From Chara braunii (lineage: Eukaryota; Streptophyta; Charophyceae; Charales; Characeae): a stretch of 64,000 nt of DNA. The notes beneath the pieces were generated by a model that was given only the letters and a program-made list of their open reading frames with translations, ran no database searches and had not been told where the DNA came from. The first letter of the stretch is position 1, and each line of letters starts with the position of its first letter. The stretch covers positions 1,045,246 through 1,109,245 of the forward strand of contig BFEA01000392.1 of NCBI GenBank assembly GCA_003427395.1. The letters run 5' to 3'. The translations under genes and the position numbers were made by a program. Shown here one piece after another: positions 57,459 through 64,000 of the stretch.

Positions 57459-57905
57459 AATATTAAGAAAAGGGAAAGAAAAGTGGAAAATGCTTTCTTT
57501 TTGTTGTGGTGTGTGGGGGAGAGAGAGATTGCTGCTGCTCTCTGGTTTTGAACATTCTGAAGCGGCAAGAACCCTTTGATTCTGAAAAACTATGCCCTGC
57601 TCACTTTTGCCGGGGGGGGAAATGTGCTGGTGGATTGGTCCTCTCTGGTTTTGAACATTCTGAAGCGGCAAGAACCCTTTGATTCTGAAAAACTATGCCC
57701 TGCTCACTTTTGCCGGGGGGGGAAATGTGCTGGTGGAATATTAAGAAAAGGGAAAGAAAAGTGGAAAATGCTTTCTTTTTGTTGTGGTGTGTGGGGGAGA
57801 GAGAGATTGCTGCTGCTCTCTGGTTTTGAACATTCTGAAGCGGCAAGAACCCTTTGATTCTGAAAAACTATGCCCTGCTCACTTTTGCCGGGGGGGGAAA
57901 TGCGC
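57459..57905 (+). repeat. Nested tandem duplications in repeat copy A
   Basis: Near-exact reiterations of blocks starting at about 57538, 57640 and 57817, interleaved with blocks at 57459 and 57737. High identity suggests recent amplification or misassembly. Confidence 0.85.
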
Positions 57906-58457
57906 AGCACCATTGTTGCAGCTAAATTGGAGGGACCTATTTTTTTTCCCTCAGGACTGTAAGAAGGTGTTGAAGGGGTGCAACAAAAAGAATTACGTCT
58001 TTGTCTAACAGGCAAGCTTGAGCACTTTGACAAATGTTGTTTATTCTTTTTTCTTTTTCTTTTTTAAATGTTGTTTATTCTATCAGGTTTTGCACCACAA
58101 TTTGGTGTAGCCCTGTTTGATGTTGAGGAAGAATGAATGTATACCAAGGCATGAGGATTTGGTCGGTGGTCGGTTTTAACGGAACTCTACTCGAGTGTGG
58201 TTGGCCTCGTTAGCCAAATTGAACATGATTATCATTGTGTGATTGATTCATTAGCCATGTGGTTTCTTTTTTTTTCTCCTTCCTTTTTAAGAGAGTAGGA
58301 ATCTCAATTGGAAGCGAGTTCGGAGTTGCGTGGATTGTGGGTGTACTCACAGCAGCAATTTTTTATTATTTGCTTTGACAATGATTTTGTTCAGATTTGG
58401 GGGCCCATTGTGTTGGGGGGTAGAGCACGATCCTGAATGAATTGGGCTGCATTGGAA

Positions 58458-58944
58458 ACTTGTCTTCTCGGCCTGGTGGTCGATGTCCGAATAATGTCAT
58501 TTGTCGATATGCCACTGATTGTTTACTTAGATCAACATAAATAATTACAGCGTGCAGAAATTGCGTAGGAGCACGATCGAATTATTGCTATGGAACGACT
58601 TTCCCATCGCACAACCTGGATAAGGAAAAAGAAATTGAAGAGGAGCAGGATCTGACGCAGTGGCTACCACAGTTCTAAAATATTGTACCTGAAAGAATTA
58701 TCACAAATTGTGCTATGGTGGAAGGCCTCTGACCAATTGCTACATACGCAGAATACAACTTTTCTTTCTCAGAGGCACCTTTTGTAGTGGTCTGTTTCTG
58801 GTGCAATATAGCATCAGTATCTATAACAGTCGTAGTTGTTTGTTTACCTCCAATAGCAAGCGTATTTGGTTGCTTTCTTGGTTCACGAGGGGCTGCCTTA
58901 ATAACACCCACCTGTGTTTCAGTACCCGCAGGTTTGTGTTTCAT
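58458..58944 (-). pseudogene. atp1: Decayed mitochondrial atp1 (ATP synthase F1 alpha) fragment, copy A
   Basis: On the minus strand, 58944-58675 reads [20 protein letters not shown], then [20 protein letters not shown]. These correspond to the alpha-subunit nucleotide-binding region, whose family P-loop is GDRQTGKT followed by VYVAIGQKRSTVAQ. After shifts, lower coordinates give [22 protein letters not shown] and RPPGRE, in the family order. The P-loop lysine context is destroyed and frames shift, so it is a pseudogene. atp1 is mitochondrial in plants, so this is a nuclear copy of organelle origin, embedded in a dispersed repeat. Confidence 0.85.
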
Positions 58945-59480
58945 AGCTTTTTATAAGGCTGCACTGGGAGCTAGTGCTTGTTGTATCCCGCAGGTTTGTG
59001 TTTCATAGCTTTTTATGAGGCTGCACTGGGAGCTAGTGCTTGTTGTATCAAATTCGCACCACCGATTTTGCCATAAATGTTTGATGCTTATTGGGGTTCT
59101 GTTTGATAATTTGACTGTGGTTATGTTAAATTTAGTCACTTTTGTCAGTAGTTAGAGCAAAGCATAGAATGGACAAGGGTCAGAGGTGAGTCTCTTCCCT
59201 TTAGACAGTATGTGTCGGGTTTCCCGTCATACAGGTCTCCATCAACATTTTGTTTCGAATGTATAACACTCCCAGAGGGGCCAGCATTGCATGTCTCTTG
59301 GATGTTTCTGTCGAGGGAGCGACACCAGTGGCGTTCCCCTTGTGACCACCAAATGAAATTAAATAGGCTGCCACTTTGTGGTGGCAATAATAAAAGTTGG
59401 AAGAATCTGGAGACTAGGAAATGTACTTTATACTTTATACCACTTACTTTTTTAATTTGTTTTGAAGTCTAATTTTATTA

Positions 59481-62400
59481 TTGGTTGTGATTGCTGTTAT
59501 GGATGATGCTTTATGTTTAATGGCATTTTCACTATAAGAGAAATCCAATTTCAGAGAAAATTGTTCATGGAATCAGTACGGAAACCATTAAGATTATTTT
59601 TATTGCATTTAAACCACCAGTAACCTTTGCAAGTATTGGGAAATTAGTAAAATTACGATGTCTTGGCCAGTACCCGAACTTTTCAAGGTGGGTTAGTGCC
59701 GGGAGTGAATGGGAAAAAGTGAAAAAAAAATGCTTTCTCTATTGCAATGATGTCGGGCTAGGTAGTCCGGGAGGCCGTGCTCAGAATCTTCCTCCACAGA
59801 ATGTACCTTACAGTTTGAATGTTATAGTTTTCTTTTTTTTGTTGGTCGTGTGTTTCTTATGAGTACCTTGTTCGTGAATTGCTCAAGTTGTCCGTAATCT
59901 GTTTAAGTTGTGTTTTGTCAGAGGAGTGTAAGGCTCAGCACACTGGCACTTAATGGAATGTATCTAGGCATCGTCTTTTTCCCTTTCTATTCTTTTTTTG
60001 GAATTTTACAACCTGGCCACGGGTCTGCGATGCCCTCATTGAGGGCACACTCACACTACCACTTCCAATAATGTATGCAATTGCAATCACGGTCAAAACT
60101 TTGTTTCCCATTTTTTTTTTTTTTGGAGGTTCACGGTCGCAACTTTTTCTTTTTGTTTTGTTCTTTCCATGAGAGTACCAGACAGAAAATGGAGTGGTGT
60201 CCAGGCTTGGCAAAACTCGGAGCGCAGTGAAATTCAGGGTTGGCAAAAACAGGCTCGGAGGTACTGGTGGTTTAAACTACCCAAACAAACAAGTTTGAAA
60301 ATTAATAAAAGTTAAATTTGAATAGAAAAAGGCAACACTTTATTTTTTGACAGCTACCTTCACTGGTGGTGTTGCCGGATGAGATCGTAATAAGACAAGT
60401 TCATGTGAAATATGTTTGAACGCAAGAAGAGTCTTACGCCTGGCCGCCCCTGGGCATCCTCGCACTCGGGTAGGGCGGCTAGAGGGTCAGACGCTCTAAT
60501 CAGTTGGGCATGCCAAAAAAAAAAAGTACATATATATATATATATGTGGTGTTTTTTGCCCTCCCAGAGAACCCGAAATCCGGGTTAAGAAGGGTGGTAT
60601 AAATTGGTTGAACGTGTTTTAAAGAAGGGTGTTTTTGTACGCTTTTATTATTTTATCTTTTATCTTTAATTTTGTGAGAAATTTTAATAGCTCTATCAGC
60701 CAGATCACCTTGAGGCAGTAGTAGTTTTTCAACATAATTTTCGCATAACATTTTTTGTTCCCATATTTTTTGGACCTTGGGTTTTGTTTTTTTTGTTACG
60801 TTATTTGTTGTTTGCACGTGTGCCACGCTTCGGAAAACAAGGTGATCATGATGACCCACTCGTCTTCTCTCTGTTTGCCTATGGTTTATTGTGCAGCTTT
60901 GTTTGACGATATATTGCTAACAAAAAGACTGCAACATTTTGTTAGTAGTTGCACCTCCCTTTTCATCGTTCACACGCCCAAGTGAATAACAGTAGTGTGA
61001 AAAGCGAACACCCTCTCATGCAACACAGGCCACAAACTCACACTGACACTCACGGCCCTGTTGGCCAAGGACCCTATTACCCATCAGATGTATCAAGTGG
61101 ACTATTTGATGATATATATTGTGCAAATAAATAAATTTCATTTGGTAAATAATTTTAAAGTGAGCCTCAGGTAAAAGTTATTGAGTTTGTTGTTTTGCAT
61201 AACATAGTGTGCGTGTGTGTGTGTTTTTTGTATTTTTTTAGGGATATTTTTTCATCCTTGCACGTGTGAGTATTTTGTTTGTTGCGAGACACGGAGAGGT
61301 AATCATATGAAATCTGTTTTAACACATCGCGTGCGTAAATGTGTAAACGGAGGAGACCATGTAGAGTTAAGGAAAGGTATAGCGTAGTCCGTTTTTAATG
61401 TTCAATTATCTTCCTATTTTAAAATTTGTCATCTCTCATGAGTATATGTTGTGTCTATGAGGGGGCATTTGCAGGTAAGTTAACAAGAAAGAAAGAGAGA
61501 AGCAAGGTTGAGCAACAAGATGGTTATTTAGATTAAGGGGGAAAGACGCGTTGATGCGTAACATATTGTGTACTGATCTAGTTGTTATGAGTGACATGGG
61601 TCGAAATTCATTGTTTTGGTGTGAAGTAACAAGTTGTGATACAACGAAGTCAGAGCACGTAATTCTTCTGCGAAAAAATATATGTGTGCATAGAGATCGA
61701 AAATTATTCTAAATATAACTCGATGATTGTAAAATTTTATTGATGGGAAGGCAGTATGGCAAACGAACTTTAAAATTAATATAAGTAGGTATATACGTTG
61801 ACGTGGAAGAAGTAACTAGCTTTCTGCAATCAAAGAACAACCAACGTGTTGCAAAAATATAATAATTAACTTTATTACACACAAGGTCAATGACACATTG
61901 ATTGTTTTTTTTAATTGATTTTGAACTGAAAAAATATGTTTTTTTTTTTTTTTTTTTTTAACAAAGTAGAGAGTGTTGAAAATATTCGATGTTCTTACTT
62001 TGGCTACCCTTTAATAAATTTTAAAATGTTAGGAGCTGCGTTTTTTGTCTATAATATATATTCCTATAGTTTTGTAGCATTGAATACATTGAAAATGTTA
62101 AAGTACACTGTTTTGTTAGGTATGTTGAAGATTCACAAAAGTTTTAAGTGGTGCAAATGCTAAAAATTTGACCACCCTCAGGTCTCTTCATCCTTCGTTT
62201 CATTAAGCCGCTAGAGTTTATTCTTATCGAGCTGCATTTTTACTGCCCTCTTAATTCCTGCGTGCGGGAACCCCTCTCTATTTTATGATCTAAAAAAAAA
62301 TAAAAAAGGTTACAGTGTTGTCACAAAAGAAGAAGGGGGGGGGGGAAGGAAACAAAGCTTTGGTTGTGAAATCTACTTATGTACATTATTGGAAATGGTA

Positions 62401-62539
62401 GTGTGAGTATGTTCTTAGTGAGGGAGTTTAAACCCCATGGTCAGACGCTTGTATTCTTATAAGGAAGTACAACTTGAGCTTATGACGAACAACGTAGTTT
62501 TGCCTCTTTGCATGAAACTCCTAAGAGTAAGAAAAGAAA
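59481..62539. other. Intergenic, no gene recognised
   Basis: AT-rich with homopolymer runs (60110-60124, 61938-61959). 61139-61206 resembles the AT-rich dispersed repeat (tttggtaaataatttt ... gcataacatag). The TIR element fragment at 60849-60916 lies inside. Confidence 0.5.
60849..60916 (-). mobile_element. Degraded terminal fragment of the hammerhead-associated TIR element
   Basis: tcttctctctgtttgcctat through gctttgtttgacgatatatt matches the right TIR at 424-474 with several changes. Confidence 0.6.
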
Positions 62540-64000
62540 GCAACAATGTTGTGCTATGTGTGTATGTGAGAAAGAGATAGAGAGAGAGATTGTCGCTTAT
62601 CTTCGGTTTTGAACATTCTGAAGTGGCAAGAATCTTTTGCTTTTGAAAAAATTGTGCATTGCTCACTTTTCCAAAACCCTCGTGAACCCTTTGCCTGGGG
62701 GAAAATTTGTTGGTGGATTGGTCCTCTTTGTTTCGGGGGGTGACCTACACTTATAACGACTAGCACCGTTGTGGCAACTAAATTAGAGGACCTATTTTTC
62801 CCCCCCTTAGGACCGTAAGAAGGTGTTGAAGGATGCCACAAAAAGAATTATGACTTTGTCTAGCGGACAAGGCTGAGGATGGGCTTGATAGGATCGAACG
62901 AAAAAAAAAAAAAAAAAAGGCTTTGACAAATGTTGGTAATTTTAACGGGTCTTGCACCACAATTAGGCGTAGCCCTATTTTATGTCGAGGAAGAATGAAT
63001 GAACACCAAGGTATGAGGATTTAATTGATGGTTGGTTTTCATGAAACTCTTTGAAGATGATTATAAGTGGGTGATTGATTGATTAACTATATGGATGCTT
63101 TGTTTTTTCTTTGATGTTGGGAGCGAGTTCTGAGTTGTGTGGATTGAGGGTATACTCACAACAATAATGTTTTGTTATATGCTTTGAACATAATTTTGTT
63201 CAAATTTGAGGGCACATTGTGTTCGGGGCTATATTATGATCATGAACGAATAAGGCTAGACTAGAAAGTTCACTTCTCGTCCCGGTGGTCGACGTCACAA
63301 TAATTACATTCGTTGATATGTCATTGATTGTTTACTTATAACAACATAATTAATTAGAGCGTGCATTCCATTGTTTCAGAAACATGCTCGTATAGCACTA
63401 CTTGGGAAAGGAGCAAAAAATTGAAGAGGAGAAGGATCTGATGCAGCGATTGCTATAATAATATAATATTTTACAACACCCGTATTTGAAAGAATTTTCA
63501 CTAATTGCGCTACGATCAAAAGCTTCTGACGAATTGCTACATTCATAGAATACAACTCTTCTTTCTTAGCTGTCACATTGATATGCTTGTGATTTAATAT
63601 AGTATCAATAGCTATAGCAGTCTTACTTGTTTGTCTATCTCCAATAGTAGGGTGTTTCATTGGTTCTGTAGTTCATGATGGGATGTCTTACTAACACCCA
63701 CTTGTGTTTCAATATCTTCAGGTTTGTCTTTCATAGCTTTTTATGACGTTGAACAGGTAGTCTGTGCTTATTATATCACATTCGCACTATCGACTTTGCT
63801 AGAAATGTTTGATGTTTGTTGGGGTTTTATGTTTGATACTTTGACTGTGGTTATGTTAATTGTGGTCAATTTTGTTAGTAGTTAAGCAAAATATAAAATG
63901 GGTAAGGGTTAAAGGTGAGTCTATGCCCTCCGAATTGTACGTGACAGTTTTTGGTCATACAGCTCTCCATCAACATTCTCTTTTGAACGCATAACACTCC
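62540..64000 (-). repeat. Larger dispersed repeat, copy B (runs off the window)
   Basis: Diverged parallel of copy A, without its tandem amplification. Orientation is the same as copy A. Ends at the window edge. Confidence 0.8.
63262..63660 (-). pseudogene. atp1: Decayed mitochondrial atp1 fragment, copy B
   Basis: The minus strand reads IGDRQTSKTAIAIDTILNHK, then LYSMNVAIRQKLLIVAQLVK, then ASDPSPLQFFAPFPSSA. In the same frame, past a stop, come NNGMHALINYVVISKQSMTY and RRPPGRE. This is the alpha-subunit core in correct order and nearly uninterrupted alignment. The P-loop Gly before Lys is Ser. Stops are TGA/TAA, with TGA where the family has Arg, consistent with CGA-to-TGA decay. Upstream of the P-loop about 15 codons appear deleted. 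Better preserved in frame than copy A. Confidence 0.9.

Larger units (their letters stand above)
57431..59480 (-). repeat. Larger dispersed repeat, copy A (carries atp1 remnant)
   Basis: Runs in parallel with 62540-64000. Shared order: gttttgaacattctgaag, tttgacaaatgttg, tgcaccacaatt, gaggaagaatgaatg, the atp1 remnant, ctttttatgaggctgca-like, and ctccatcaacatt. At 57459-57905 it is internally amplified: a ~95-bp block (tctggttttgaacattctga) occurs three times and a ~100-bp block (ttaagaaaagggaaagaaaa) twice. Confidence 0.8.

Overview
The window is eukaryotic nuclear DNA from a repeat-rich genome. It has one recognisable spliced gene with very long introns, abundant retroelements, foldback elements and microsatellites, and no prokaryote-style gene packing. 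The gene is a plant-type SCL splicing factor. Together with a plant-type mitochondrial atp1 fragment and Penelope-like elements (PLEs) with an N-terminal GIY-YIG domain, this points to a streptophyte. A charophyte with a large genome, such as Chara, would fit, but species identity is an inference.

Layout. 1-602: TA microsatellites around a ~440-bp element with terminal inverted repeats (TIRs) that carries a complete type III hammerhead ribozyme fold. 603-1581, 7083-9662 and 15531-15900: an AT-rich dispersed repeat with GC-rich ends, arranged partly as alternating inverted units. Two PLEs are inserted in it. PLE1 (about 1582-7080) has 338/339-bp LTR-like direct repeats (pLTRs), each with a hammerhead, but a shattered coding region. 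PLE2 (about 9674-15047) has a nearly continuous frame for zinc knuckle, coiled coil, SAP-like segment, GIY-YIG nuclease and reverse transcriptase, a hammerhead in its 3' pLTR, and a candidate 11-bp target-site duplication. 15114-15498 is an assembly gap bordered by sequencing adapter. 15900-28700: no gene recognised; degenerate tandem repeats, dispersed duplications and a second adapter junction inside an exact 201-bp duplication.

29120-49783 (+): a seven-exon gene for a 291-residue SR protein (RRM plus RS domain). All junctions are GT-AG, the frame closes exactly (876 nt), and the first two introns are about 7.8 and 7.6 kb. Those introns hold at least seven copies of a short inverted-repeat element family and one ~660-bp foldback. 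49784-64000: no intact gene found; tandem duplications, two fragments of the first TIR element, and two diverged copies of a larger repeat that each carry a decayed minus-strand mitochondrial atp1 segment.

Functionally the window is one housekeeping RNA-processing gene in a mobile-DNA landscape. Its main interest is three separate hammerhead-bearing elements within 15 kb and the unusual domain set of the PLEs. Exact element borders, identities to known families and ribozyme activity could not be computed here.
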